Assembly (NCBI GenBank): GCA_027039295.1 | Contig: JALWEW010000094.1 | Coordinates: forward strand, 1-28,740 | Reading direction: 5' to 3' | Source of the DNA: Acidilobaceae archaeon | GTDB taxonomy: Archaea; Thermoproteota; Thermoprotei_A; Sulfolobales; Acidilobaceae | DNA: 28,740 bases | Shown: piece by piece, positions 6,561 to 15,114 of the stretch | How positions within the stretch are numbered: the stretch's first letter is position 1 | How the letters are laid out: the number at the start of each line of letters is the position of its first letter | Made by a program: the position numbers and the translations under genes | Notes under the pieces: generated by a model | What the model was told of the DNA's origin: nothing | Database searches by the model: none | The model's input: the letters and a program-made list of their open reading frames with translations, nothing else

Positions 6561-7364
6561 GTGATGGGAGACATAGTGGTGCTAGTAAAGGCAGCGCTGA
6601 ACCCCGAGACTATAAGGTCAAAGCCTGACGGCACAGTGGATATCGATGCCATGTCGCTTAAGATCAGCGATATCGACAGGAACGCTGTGGAGGAGGCCAG
6701 CAGGCTGAAGAGCATACTGGGAGGGAAGGTCTATAGTATAACTATACTGACGTGGGGTCCCGTGGCCAAGAGGAGTAAGGACCTAAAGATGGCCGTACAG
6801 GAGGCTCTAGCGAAGGGGGTTGACGAGGCCTATATACTGGCAGACGACGAGATAGTGCCGGGAGACCCGGTAACCACGGCCAGCGCCATAGTAGGCATTA
6901 TTAAGAAGGAGGGACTGAACCCCGACCTCATACTGGCCGGCGAGGCCACAATAGACGGTTTCACGGGCCAGATCGCTGGGAGGGTGGCCGCTAAGCTAGG
7001 GCTCCCATACGTGAGCTTTGCGAGGAAGATAGAAGTCAAGGATGGCAAGATAGTGGCTGAGAGGGACCTGGAGGACTACTTGGAAACAGTTGAAGCCCCC
7101 CTACCTGCGGTGGTGAGCGTCACCAGGGAGATTAACCAGCCGCGCCCACCAACCCTGTTGCAGATCAGGAGGGCTTCAAAGAAACCCCAGAAGACCCTTA
7201 AGGCGGCCGACGTGGAGGGCCTTGTGAAGCCTAAGAGGGTAATCGAGGAGCTCAGGGTTGTTGCTGTTAAGAGAAAGCAGATAATAATAGAGGGCGACAC
7301 TCTGGAGGAGATAGCCGATAAACTCATAGACTACCTAGTGAAGGAGGGTGTGCTTCAGCTCTAA
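6561..7364 (+). CDS. etfB: Electron transfer flavoprotein beta subunit (FixA/EtfB)
   Basis: A 267-residue ETF beta chain that with EtfA forms a soluble flavoprotein passing electrons between dehydrogenases and an acceptor. Family landmarks in order: VVLVKAALNPETIR at the N-terminus, DIDAMSLKISDIDRNAVEEA, then DEAYILADDEI. These are followed by the LILAGEATIDGFTGQIAGRVA nucleotide-binding segment and LPAVVSVTREINQPRPPTL, then IRRASKK. Either GTG 6561 or ATG 6564 can be the start. With no Shine-Dalgarno and a TATA box about 35 bases upstream, a leaderless transcript is likely. etfA follows after 14 bases. Whether this is a bifurcating ETF cannot be settled here: no FixC/ETF-QO or FixX gene is adjacent. 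Confidence 0.95.
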   Translation: MMGDIVVLVKAALNPETIRSKPDGTVDIDAMSLKISDIDRNAVEEASRLKSILGGKVYSITILTWGPVAKRSKDLKMAVQEALAKGVDEAYILADDEIVPGDPVTTASAIVGIIKKEGLNPDLILAGEATIDGFTGQIAGRVAAKLGLPYVSFARKIEVKDGKIVAERDLEDYLETVEAPLPAVVSVTREINQPRPPTLLQIRRASKKPQKTLKAADVEGLVKPKRVIEELRVVAVKRKQIIIEGDTLEEIADKLIDYLVKEGVLQL

Positions 7365-7378
7365 GGGGGGTGATGGGT

Positions 7379-8299
7379 ATGGCTAAGGTCTTGATAGTGG
7401 CGTCCTCGGAGAGGGATGCAGGCGAGGCTCTAGGTGCTTTCTCCTCGGCTGGTGATGCCGCCGTCTTGGCATACGGAAAGGCTGCCGCTCAGGCTGACGC
7501 CATAGCCGAGTATGGTGTCAAGGTCTACAAGCTCGACAGCGATGTTGTGGATGTAGTGTTCGCTGCCCTCAAGAAGCTCTATGAGGTTGAGAAGCCCTCG
7601 ATAGTGGCCGGTGTATCGACGAAGAATAACAGAGACATAATGTCGAGACTCGCTGGCCTCTATGATCTACCCATGACAACAGAGGCCTACGACGTCGAAG
7701 TTGGGGAGGACTATGTGAGGTACAAGAGGGGCGCCCTAAGCGCCAGGGCAATTGCAGCCGAGAAGGCTCCGCTTCCCGCCGTAGTACTGCTGGCTCCCCG
7801 GAAGACTAAGCCGGCGGAGAAGAAGGGCGGGGGAAGCGTGGAGGAGCTCAAGGTCGAAGTAGAGCCCACCGTGAAGGTCGTTGGGAGGCAGGAGAAGGTT
7901 AAGGGCGGTGTGAACCTCGAGGAGGCCGAGATAATAGTAAGTGTCGGCCGCGGCTTCAAGAAGAAGGAGGACCTAAAGCTCGCATTCGAGCTAGCCGAGC
8001 TGCTAGGAGCCCAGATAGGATGCTCGAGACCTATAGCGGCTGACCTCAAGTGGCTGAGCGAGGACCACTGGGTCGGCCTTAGCGGCAAGAAGGTAGCACC
8101 CAAGCTCTACATAGCTATAGGCATTAGTGGTGCGCCACAGCACATAGCTGGTATAACGGACTCCAAGATCATAGTAGCCATAAACAAGGACAAGAGCGCC
8201 CAGATATTCAAGCACGCCGACTACGGTGTGGTAGCGGACCTCTACCAGTTCATCCCGGTACTAATCAAGAAGCTAAAGGAGAGGATGGGTAGGGCCTAA
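7379..8299 (+). CDS. etfA: Electron transfer flavoprotein alpha subunit (FixB/EtfA)
   Basis: About 306 residues from ATG 7379. GTG 7370 and ATG 7373 are also in frame, but GGGGGGTG at 7365-7372 is spaced correctly for 7379, which gives MAKVLIVASSE. The N-terminal domain is followed by a Lys/Pro/Gly linker (KTKPAEKKGGG). The FAD-binding domain at about 185-300 is well conserved: VGRGFKKKEDLKL, IGCSRPIAADLKW, VGLSGKKVAPKLYIAIGISG, QHIAGITDSKIIVAINKD and HADYGVVADL. The usual VGQTGK reads VGLSGK here, a small departure at a flavin-contact loop. It is translated from the etfB message. Its 3' end overlaps the convergent radical SAM gene by 35 bases, so opposing transcripts would be complementary there. 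Confidence 0.95.
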   Translation: MAKVLIVASSERDAGEALGAFSSAGDAAVLAYGKAAAQADAIAEYGVKVYKLDSDVVDVVFAALKKLYEVEKPSIVAGVSTKNNRDIMSRLAGLYDLPMTTEAYDVEVGEDYVRYKRGALSARAIAAEKAPLPAVVLLAPRKTKPAEKKGGGSVEELKVEVEPTVKVVGRQEKVKGGVNLEEAEIIVSVGRGFKKKEDLKLAFELAELLGAQIGCSRPIAADLKWLSEDHWVGLSGKKVAPKLYIAIGISGAPQHIAGITDSKIIVAINKDKSAQIFKHADYGVVADLYQFIPVLIKKLKERMGRA

Positions 8300-9644
8300 T
8301 AGGGGCGCCTCTACACTTTTTCATCGAGGCGTAACCCCTCAACCCAACAATTACGCCTTTCTCGTACAGCTCAACCATCGTCCAGGAGAGCTTATACTGC
8401 TTCAACCAGTCTCCATACAGGAGGCCCCTGCCCAGGAGCCTATATAGCCTCCTAAGGACATCCCTAGGGGGCCTCTCGGGCTCCATGCCTGATAGGGGCG
8501 TACCTGGAAGGGGCAGGTAGTAGTGGGCGTGTATCCTCGCCTTGTACCTGGTCGTGAGTAGTTCTGAGAGCTTAACCGTCGCCTCGAGGTCCTCCCTCGT
8601 CTCTCCGGGGAAACCTATTATCACATCTACGTCTGCGATGAAACCGTAGGCGTTTAGTGTTTCAACGGCAGCCACAACGTCTTCCACAGTATGCCCCCTG
8701 TGCATCATCTTTAGCACCCTATTACTCCCACTCTGAGCGCCCACTATGACCCTCTTGTTAGCTACTCGACCCGCAATGCACCTCACAGCCTCCTCGATGG
8801 CAGCGTGCTCGGGGCGCACCTCGCTCGGGAAGGAGCCCAGGAAGAACCTCCCCCCATACCTCTTAGTAAGTCTTGTGAGGCCCTCGACTAGGCTGCATAG
8901 GCCTTCTAGGTTAACGTTCCAGCCGTCGCCGAGGTAGGAGAAGGCGTTGGGCGTTATGAACCTGAGATCCCTCCTGCCAGCCCTCAGGAACTCTTCTGCC
9001 AAGTGTAGAGTGCCCTCTAGGCTCCTATGCCTGGGCGTAGCCCCCTGCGTAAATGAAACCTGGCAGAAGAGGCAGGCATGCACGCATCCCCTCGTGAGTT
9101 CTATGGGGGCGTAGATGCCGCGCCAGTAGGGGAAGTTAGGGTAATCATCGAGGTTAACCTGGGGTGCCCTGCCCGTATAGCAGGCCCTGTCATTATCGAG
9201 GAAGGCGATACCCCTAATCCTGGCTTCATCCAATCCTTCCTCGATCGAGGCTAGTAGGGGAGGCAGCACCTCCTCTCCCTCGCCAATTATGACGTAGTCG
9301 AAGCCAAGCCTCAGGGATCCCAGGGGATCGCCTGTAGCATGGGGGCCCCCCAGGATAGTGATGGCTCCCTTGGACCGCGCGAGGCCGATCTCCCTTCGAA
9401 TAGCGCTAAGGTCTTCGACTAGACTGGTAGTCATCATGGAGTATAACACGACAGGCTGGAAGCCTTTCTCAAGTAATTTGCTAATGAGGCCCACTACCTC
9501 TCCAGTGGAATCAGCGAAGAGTATAGGCGGCGGCTCGGAGCCTGCCCGGCCGTACCATATATCCGTAGCAGCTATCAGCGCGGCAATCGAATATCTGTTG
9601 GAGCGCATACGCCTTACAATGACGTAGACTCTCCTCCGCTTCAT
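8265..9644 (-). CDS. B12-binding domain/radical SAM protein
   Basis: A 459-residue protein. The N-terminal ~130 residues form a Rossmann-like cobalamin-binding-type domain (GAITILGGPHATGDPLGSL, DYVIIGEGEEVLPPLL). The radical SAM domain follows with its cluster motif C187-x3-C191-x2-C194 (TRGCVHACLFCQVSF). Later segments are FITPNAFSYLGDG, VGAQSGSNRVLKMM, DVDVIIGFPGETRED and HYYLPLPGTPLSG. The combination resembles the archaeal MJ_1487-type B12/radical SAM group, whose reaction is not established. The domain lacks a clear D-x-H-x2-G cobalamin ligand motif, so B12 may bind base-off without protein His, or not at all. ATG 9644 has GGGAGGG four bases upstream and is preferred over GTG 9662. A TTTAAG box near 9667-9673 may drive it. 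Confidence 0.9.
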   Translation of the reverse strand: MKRRRVYVIVRRMRSNRYSIAALIAATDIWYGRAGSEPPPILFADSTGEVVGLISKLLEKGFQPVVLYSMMTTSLVEDLSAIRREIGLARSKGAITILGGPHATGDPLGSLRLGFDYVIIGEGEEVLPPLLASIEEGLDEARIRGIAFLDNDRACYTGRAPQVNLDDYPNFPYWRGIYAPIELTRGCVHACLFCQVSFTQGATPRHRSLEGTLHLAEEFLRAGRRDLRFITPNAFSYLGDGWNVNLEGLCSLVEGLTRLTKRYGGRFFLGSFPSEVRPEHAAIEEAVRCIAGRVANKRVIVGAQSGSNRVLKMMHRGHTVEDVVAAVETLNAYGFIADVDVIIGFPGETREDLEATVKLSELLTTRYKARIHAHYYLPLPGTPLSGMEPERPPRDVLRRLYRLLGRGLLYGDWLKQYKLSWTMVELYEKGVIVGLRGYASMKKCRGAPIRPYPSSPLAS

Positions 9645-9724
9645 AACGCCCTCCCTTTCCACCCTTCTTAAACCGGGCCCGTTATTCTACGCCTCGGGCC
9701 CGGGCCTCTTACGGGGAGGGCGCT

Positions 9725-10849
9725 TTGGCGGATATATTCGAGATACTGCTGAGGCAACTCCCCCAGCAGCCCGACCACGCCTTAACGGCCATACTAGGCG
9801 CTATCCTAGTAGTAGTGCTGGTAGCCCCCTTCCTATCAAGGAAGATAGAGGAGAATCTAGAACCATTCTTCCTCTTAATGGGTATAATAGGTGTGGTCGT
9901 GAACTGGGCCTACAAAGTATTCGATTGGGAGATAATAAAGGAGCTGGGCTACTCCGCCATTAAGACTCCAGTCATCCTCTCTGGAAAGCCCATAGGTATA
10001 ACGGAGGTAGTCTTCCTGGCAGGGCTCATTTTCCTCTATTATAACAGGCAGATATACAGGGCGATATTCTCGCTAATTGATAGACTAGGCCTTCCACTCT
10101 TCGCCTTCGTGATGACGTTCCTCTTAGGCAGCATAGCTAGCATAATAAGCGTCATCGTGACAGCCGTCATATTGGCCGAGATAGTGGCTGGCCTCCCCAT
10201 AAGCAAGGATGGCAAGGTGAAGTTCGCGGTATACTCAGCCTTCTCCGTAGGCCTCGGGGCGGCTCTGACGCCTGTGGGCGAGCCGCTCTCGACGATCGCC
10301 GTCTCGAAGCTAGGCGTGGGCTTCACCTACCTCATAGATCTGCTAGGCAGAGATGTCTTCACGGGCATAGCTATAGCATCCATAGCCAATGCCCTGGCTA
10401 TGAGGAAGTATGCCTCCCAGCTCCAGAAGGGTGAGAGGCGCATAGAGTACGCGGAGACCCTCCGAGGAGTTATAAACAGGACCATAAGAGTCTACATATT
10501 CGTAGCCGCGCTCGAACTCCTTGGAGGCAGTCTAACGCCCCTTGCCGTCTGGTACTTCTCCAAGATGGGCCCTCACATACTCTACTGGTTAAACACCATA
10601 AGTGCAGTAGTAGACAACGCCACACTAACGGCGGCTGAGATCTACAAGGGGCTCACTGTCTTCCAGCAGAGGAGCGCGCTCCTGAGCCTGCTCATCTCGG
10701 GCGGGATGCTTATACCCGGCAATATACCCAATATCGTTATGGCGGGTAGACTAAAGATAAACATGAAGGAGTGGGCGCGCCTGGGGGTCCCCTTCGGTCT
10801 AGGAATGCTCATACTCTTCTATATACTCCTCTTCATAGTCCACTTCTAG
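9725..10849 (+). CDS. DUF1646-type predicted cation transporter
   Basis: A 374-residue, very hydrophobic protein with roughly ten membrane segments. Motif GLGAALTPVGEPLST (about 176-190) and SAVVDNATLTAAEIY (about 293-307) lie in two pseudo-repeated halves; GNIPNIVMAGRLKI (about 332-345) follows. This pattern places it in the ion transporter superfamily with ArsB/NhaD-like relatives, close to the archaeal DUF1646 group annotated as predicted cation transporters. The ion is not known; sodium/proton exchange is a guess from the superfamily. TTG 9725 is chosen because GGGGAGGG at 9713-9720 is four bases upstream and the reading frame begins with a plausible short cytoplasmic helix. It diverges from the radical SAM gene. 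The universal stress protein follows 44 bases later, possibly as a linked regulator. Confidence 0.8.
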   Translation: MADIFEILLRQLPQQPDHALTAILGAILVVVLVAPFLSRKIEENLEPFFLLMGIIGVVVNWAYKVFDWEIIKELGYSAIKTPVILSGKPIGITEVVFLAGLIFLYYNRQIYRAIFSLIDRLGLPLFAFVMTFLLGSIASIISVIVTAVILAEIVAGLPISKDGKVKFAVYSAFSVGLGAALTPVGEPLSTIAVSKLGVGFTYLIDLLGRDVFTGIAIASIANALAMRKYASQLQKGERRIEYAETLRGVINRTIRVYIFVAALELLGGSLTPLAVWYFSKMGPHILYWLNTISAVVDNATLTAAEIYKGLTVFQQRSALLSLLISGGMLIPGNIPNIVMAGRLKINMKEWARLGVPFGLGMLILFYILLFIVHF

Positions 10850-10863
10850 ACGCGTCTCCTCCG

Positions 10864-10871
10864 GCTTAAAG
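10864..10871 (+). promoter_or_regulatory. TATA box for leaderless universal stress protein gene
   Basis: CTTAAAGA is centred about 26 bases before GTG 10894, and no Shine-Dalgarno lies between them. This is the spacing expected for a leaderless archaeal transcript beginning at or next to the start codon. Confidence 0.5.
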
Positions 10872-10893
10872 AACTTAGCACCCCCCACTAGCC

Positions 10894-11778
10894 GTGCCCG
10901 AGGCGAGGGATGGAGAGTTGGATCCTCTCGTGAGGCTGCTTGTACCCCTAGACTTCTCACCCGTATCGGAGCCCTTGCTTCGTATAGCTGCCTCTATATC
11001 TAAGCAGTACTCTGCAGAGCTAGTGCTAGTCCACGTTATAGAGGATAGCATAGTCGAGCATGTTAGTGCCGGCTACAATGTGAGCCTGATAGTCTCCGAG
11101 CTGGAACGAGAAGCCCGTAAGAAGCTGGAATCATTCAAGTCCATGGCGGAGGAGCTTGGGGCCAGAGCAACGGTCTACGATGAGATACCGGTTTCGGATC
11201 CAGCCGCGGCCATAGCAGAGATCGCCTCTGAGATTAGGGCTTCCGAGGTCGTGGTTGCTAGCCGCGGCTGGGGGCTCAAGAGGCTCTTCAGCATTGGCAG
11301 TACTAGCAAGTTGTTAGTGAAGCTGAGCCCGGTACCCGTGTTATTCCTCAGGGCATACAAGCAGGACGACAAGGCCGCCATAATTGTTCCTGAGGGAGGG
11401 CTCTTCGGTACAATAGCGTATGCTATCACAGGTACCTACAGCGAGGAAGCTCTAGACTACGTCACAAAACTGGCGAGTAAGACCAAGTCGAAGATAATCT
11501 TAATTCATGTCAGGGAGAAGGGTTCGGGGGAGTTCGTTGATGAAGTTGCGAGGAAGCTCTCCTATAGGGGCGTTGATGTTGAGAAGGTGGTAACGACGGG
11601 TAGGCCGCACGAGGCTATAATATCATACGCAGAGGCCGCTGGGGCCAGCCTGATCTTCATGGAGAGAAGGGTCCACGAGGGGATAAAATCACTCTTTCTA
11701 GGTTCAACCCTCGACAGGGTCCTTAACTCCTCGCGGATACCCGTACTGGTGCACCCGGCCGCCAGTGAGCGCACCTAG
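10894..11778 (+). CDS. Tandem universal stress protein (UspA family)
   Basis: A 294-residue cytoplasmic protein with two USP domains. Domain 1 (about 12-154) has LVPLDFSPVSEPLLRIAAS, LVLVHVIED and the nucleotide-loop region ASRGWGLKRLFSIGSTSKLL, then VPVLFLR. Domain 2 (about 160-290) has a less typical first strand (AAIIVPEGGLFGTIAYA), then IILIHVREK, EGIKSLFLGSTLDRVL and IPVLVHP. The glycine-rich ATP loop is recognisable in domain 1 and reduced to LGST in domain 2, so only the first domain may bind nucleotide. USPs near transporters often modulate them; a link with the DUF1646 gene upstream is inferred from adjacency. Probably leaderless from GTG 10894. Confidence 0.9.
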   Translation: MPEARDGELDPLVRLLVPLDFSPVSEPLLRIAASISKQYSAELVLVHVIEDSIVEHVSAGYNVSLIVSELEREARKKLESFKSMAEELGARATVYDEIPVSDPAAAIAEIASEIRASEVVVASRGWGLKRLFSIGSTSKLLVKLSPVPVLFLRAYKQDDKAAIIVPEGGLFGTIAYAITGTYSEEALDYVTKLASKTKSKIILIHVREKGSGEFVDEVARKLSYRGVDVEKVVTTGRPHEAIISYAEAAGASLIFMERRVHEGIKSLFLGSTLDRVLNSSRIPVLVHPAASERT

Positions 11779-11929
11779 AATCTGGGCTGAGCGCCTCCGC
11801 GCTGAGGAGGGGTGCAAGCTGCGAGGCGGCGGGCTCCGCTGGTCCGTGAATACATCACACGATCAGCCAACCCAGCGAGGCGTCACCACCCGCCGCCTAG
11901 GGGGTACTGTGCTGGGGGAGGTAAAGGGG

Positions 11930-12319
11930 GTGGCGATACGGGAAACCCTGCTCAGGAGGCCCTGGCTCTTACCCTTTGCCGCTGCGTTGATGCGCGGCGC
12001 CTCCAAGCCTAGGGAGGTAGCCGACCTTCTCGGATGCTCGCGGAGGCTGGCGGCCACAGGTCTCTACGCGCTCCGGAGAACCCGCGATTCCCCCGAGGGT
12101 TGGAGTCTCTGCGTGGTTAGGTGGGGGAGCTGGTTTGCCGCTAGGATAGGCTCGACGCTCGTGGTGGCGAAGGTTGCCAAGAGGAGGGTTAAGGCATACA
12201 CGGTGCCCTTGGCATTGCTTGGATCGCGAGAGGATCTCCCCGGGAGGCTTGGCTATAGAGTTAGGATCGCTAGGCTCGTACTAGAAAAAGGAGAGGGGTT
12301 CGCCGGGAAATGCGGCTAG
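11930..12319 (+). CDS. Small HTH-like protein of unknown function
   Basis: About 129 residues from GTG 11930, which follows GGGGGAGGT at 11914-11922 at good spacing. The open frame extends back to 11765, but the first 55 codons (Arg/Gly/Ser-rich, with no fold-like pattern) look non-coding. The readable protein has an early hydrophobic helix (LLPFAAALMRG), then a helix-turn-helix-like segment (SKPREVADLLGCSRRLAATGLYAL, about 25-48). A strand-rich, basic C-terminal part follows (WFAARIGSTLVVAKVAKRRVKAYTV). This suggests a small DNA- or RNA-binding protein, but no family is recognised. It ends tail-to-tail with aconitase, overlapping its stop by four bases. Confidence 0.55.
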   Translation: MAIRETLLRRPWLLPFAAALMRGASKPREVADLLGCSRRLAATGLYALRRTRDSPEGWSLCVVRWGSWFAARIGSTLVVAKVAKRRVKAYTVPLALLGSREDLPGRLGYRVRIARLVLEKGEGFAGKCG

Positions 12320-15042
12320 GCGCCGGGATGCCTTAGCTCGCCCTTGAGGAGTTTCCTTAGGACGTAGCGCAGTATGCCCCCGTGCCTGTAGTACTCGACC
12401 TCTATCGGGGTGTCTAGGCGTGCCTTCACCTTGAACTCTATGACTCTGCCGTCGCTCTTCTTGGCTCTAACGGTCAGTATCTTGCCGGGGTAGAGGCCCT
12501 CTTCTATGCCCAGGATGTCGTAGACCTCGCTCCCATCGAGGCCCAGCGTCTTGGCGTTCTCGCCTGGCATGAACTCCAGCGGCAGTATCCCCATGCCGAC
12601 TAGGTTGCTCCTGTGTATGCGCTCGAAGCTCTCGGCTATAACGGCCTTCACCCCTAGGAGGTACGGTCCCTTAGCGGCCCAGTCCCTGCTGCTGCCGACG
12701 CCGTAGTTCTTCCCTCCAATGATGATTAGTGGTATACCCTGCTCCTTGTATTTCATTGCCGCCTCGAATATGTGCATGACCTCGCCTGTCGGCCAATATA
12801 TGGTCCATGCGCCCTGCCTGTCGGGCACTAGTAGGTTCCTGAACTTGGGGTTGTCGAAGGTACACCTCATCAGCACTTCGTGGTTGCCCCTCCTGCTACC
12901 GCAGGTGTTGAGGTCCTTCGGGCTGACGCCCTGCTCTATGAGGTACCTGCCAGCTAGGCTGTCGGGGCTTATCCTCCCAGCAGGGCTTATGTGGTCGGTG
13001 CTTATCCTGTCGGGTGCCATGACGAGTACCCTAGCGCCCTTGATGTCCTTGAGCGGCTCCGGCTCGAGGCCCATGCCCTCGAAGAAGGGCGGCTTCCTGA
13101 TGTAGGTGCTCTTGGGGTCCCAGGGGTACGTGTCGCTCTCTATGACTGGCAGCTTGTTCCAGTACTCGTCTCCCTCGAATATGTTGGCGTACTTCTTCTT
13201 GAACAGCTCGGGGTCTAGGGCCTCTTCAATGGCCTTCTTTATCTCCTCGGAGGTGGGCCATATGTCCTTGAGGTAGACGGGCTCCCCGTTAGGGTCATAG
13301 CCTATGGGCTCATTGTAGAAGTCTATGTCTATCCTCCCTGCGAGGGCGTACGCTACTACGAGCGGCGGGCTGGCCAGGAAGTTGCCCTGGGCGAGCGGGT
13401 GGATCCTGCCGCTGAAGTTCCTATTACCGCTAAGGACAGTCACGGCGTAGAGGTCATACTTCTTGATTGCCTCTTCCACGGGCTGCGGGAGGGGCCCGCT
13501 GTTGCCTATGCAGACCGTGCACCCGAAGCCCGTTATGTGGTACCTAAGCGCTTCTAGGAATGGCATGAGGCCAAGCTTCTCCCAGTACTCCGGCACGACC
13601 CTGCTTCCGGGGGCGTTGCTTGTCTTTACCCAAGGCTTCGGCTTGAGGCCCCTCTCGACGGCCTTCTTGGCTAGGAGGCCAGCGGCTATCATGACTGTCG
13701 GGTTGCTCGTGTTAGTGCAGCTAGTTATGGCGGCCAGCACTACACTGCCATCGCCTACCTCCCCCTTCTCACCGGCGACTTCGACCTCGACGGTGACCCT
13801 CTTCCTCCCCTTCTTCTTCAGGTAGTCCTCTATCAGCTCGCTTACCCTCTTCTTCGCCTCTCTGAGCGGTATCCTGTCCTCGGGGTGGCTCGGCCCGCTT
13901 ATGGATGGCTCTACATCGTTCAGGTCTATCTCTACCACGTCAGTGTACTGTGGGGTGGGAGCGTCCTCCGAGTACCATAGGCCGACAAGCTTGGCGTACT
14001 GCTCCACTAGCTTCACGTGTCTGGGATCCCTGCCGGTGAGCTCTAGGAACTTGATCGTGGCCTCATCTATAGGGAAGAAGCCCATGGTGGCGCCGTACTC
14101 GGGGGCCATGTTGGCCAGCGTGGCCCTGTCGGGCACCGAGAGCTTCTTCACGGCTGGGCCGAAGTACTCGACGAACTTAGCTACGACGCCCTTCTTCCTC
14201 AGCTTCTCAGTCACGTAGAGCACCAGGTCGGTGGGCGTGGCCCCCTCAGGTAGCTCGCCTACGAGCTTCACTCCCACGACCTCTGGTATCAGCATGTAGT
14301 AGGGCTGGCCGAGTATGACGGCCTCCGCCTCTATGCCGCCGACGCCCCAGCCGAGGACGCTCACACCATTAACCATGGTTGTGTGGCTGTCCGTGCCTAG
14401 CACGCTGTCGGGGAACGCCATGGGCTTGCCGCCGTGGTTCCTGTACATCACAACCTTGGCTAGGTATTCTATGTTGACCTGGTGTATTATGCCCCTACCA
14501 GGGGGCACTATCCTGAAGTTTGAGAAAGCCCTCTGGGCCCACTTCAGGAGCGTGTAGCGCTCCCAGTTCCTCTCGTACTCGCGCTCCATGTTCTTCTTGA
14601 GGGCATAGGCTGTGCCATAGTAGTCGACCTGGACGCTGTGGTCTATTATTAAGTCAACGGGTATTATGGGGTTCACCTTCTTGGGGTCACCGCCGAGCTC
14701 CTTCATAGCATCCCTCATTGCCGCCAGGTCTACGACTGCAGGGACGCCGGTGAAGTCCTGCATTATGACTCTCGCCGGGAAGAGTGGCATCTCCCTCTTG
14801 CCAGCATTCTGGGCCCACTGGGCGACGGCCTTCACCTCGTCCTCGGTCACTATGTAGCCGTCGAAGTTCCTTATCACGTTCTCGAGGAGTATCCTCACGG
14901 AGTAGGGTAGCTTCCAGTAGTCGCCCAGCCCTATCTCCTCTATCTTGTCTATCCTGTAGAGGCTGGCCTTTCCCAGCGGGGTCTCGACCTCCTCGAGGAT
15001 GCTCTTAAGGTTGAGGGGATCCCTCTCCGCCACTCCAAGCAC
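12316..15042 (-). CDS. acnA: Aconitate hydratase (AcnA/IRP type)
   Basis: Isomerises citrate and isocitrate via cis-aconitate with a [4Fe-4S] cluster. From GTG 15042 the protein has 908 residues. The cluster cysteines are C442 (SCTNTSNPTVM), C508 and C511 (GFGCTVCIGNSG), close to the positions in bacterial AcnA. Other landmarks are LGTDSHTTMVNGVSVLGWGV and GGIEAEAVILGQPYYM. SGNRNFSGRIHP and the C-terminal swivel domain (IGGKNYGVGSSRDWAAKGP, ERIHRSNLVGMGILP) follow. The frame is open to 15114, but those codons cover the promoter region of the divergent gene. A TTAAC box at about 15073-15079 places transcription start near 15050, so GTG 15042 or 15033 is the likely start. With OFOR it implies at least a partial TCA-type route. 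Confidence 0.96.
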   Translation of the reverse strand: MLGVAERDPLNLKSILEEVETPLGKASLYRIDKIEEIGLGDYWKLPYSVRILLENVIRNFDGYIVTEDEVKAVAQWAQNAGKREMPLFPARVIMQDFTGVPAVVDLAAMRDAMKELGGDPKKVNPIIPVDLIIDHSVQVDYYGTAYALKKNMEREYERNWERYTLLKWAQRAFSNFRIVPPGRGIIHQVNIEYLAKVVMYRNHGGKPMAFPDSVLGTDSHTTMVNGVSVLGWGVGGIEAEAVILGQPYYMLIPEVVGVKLVGELPEGATPTDLVLYVTEKLRKKGVVAKFVEYFGPAVKKLSVPDRATLANMAPEYGATMGFFPIDEATIKFLELTGRDPRHVKLVEQYAKLVGLWYSEDAPTPQYTDVVEIDLNDVEPSISGPSHPEDRIPLREAKKRVSELIEDYLKKKGRKRVTVEVEVAGEKGEVGDGSVVLAAITSCTNTSNPTVMIAAGLLAKKAVERGLKPKPWVKTSNAPGSRVVPEYWEKLGLMPFLEALRYHITGFGCTVCIGNSGPLPQPVEEAIKKYDLYAVTVLSGNRNFSGRIHPLAQGNFLASPPLVVAYALAGRIDIDFYNEPIGYDPNGEPVYLKDIWPTSEEIKKAIEEALDPELFKKKYANIFEGDEYWNKLPVIESDTYPWDPKSTYIRKPPFFEGMGLEPEPLKDIKGARVLVMAPDRISTDHISPAGRISPDSLAGRYLIEQGVSPKDLNTCGSRRGNHEVLMRCTFDNPKFRNLLVPDRQGAWTIYWPTGEVMHIFEAAMKYKEQGIPLIIIGGKNYGVGSSRDWAAKGPYLLGVKAVIAESFERIHRSNLVGMGILPLEFMPGENAKTLGLDGSEVYDILGIEEGLYPGKILTVRAKKSDGRVIEFKVKARLDTPIEVEYYRHGGILRYVLRKLLKGELRHPGA

Positions 15043-15114
15043 CCCGCTCCATGCTAGGCGGGGAGAGGCCGGGTTAAGTAATTGGATTGTATACACGACT
15101 ATTAGGGGGTCCAT

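Noticed and set aside
11765..11929. N-terminal extension of the HTH-like frame
   Set aside because: No fold-like pattern, overlaps the universal stress protein stop, and a good Shine-Dalgarno with GTG lies at 11914-11932.
15043..15114. 24-codon N-terminal extension of aconitase
   Set aside because: Covers the divergent promoter region and is absent from the family's usual N-terminus.
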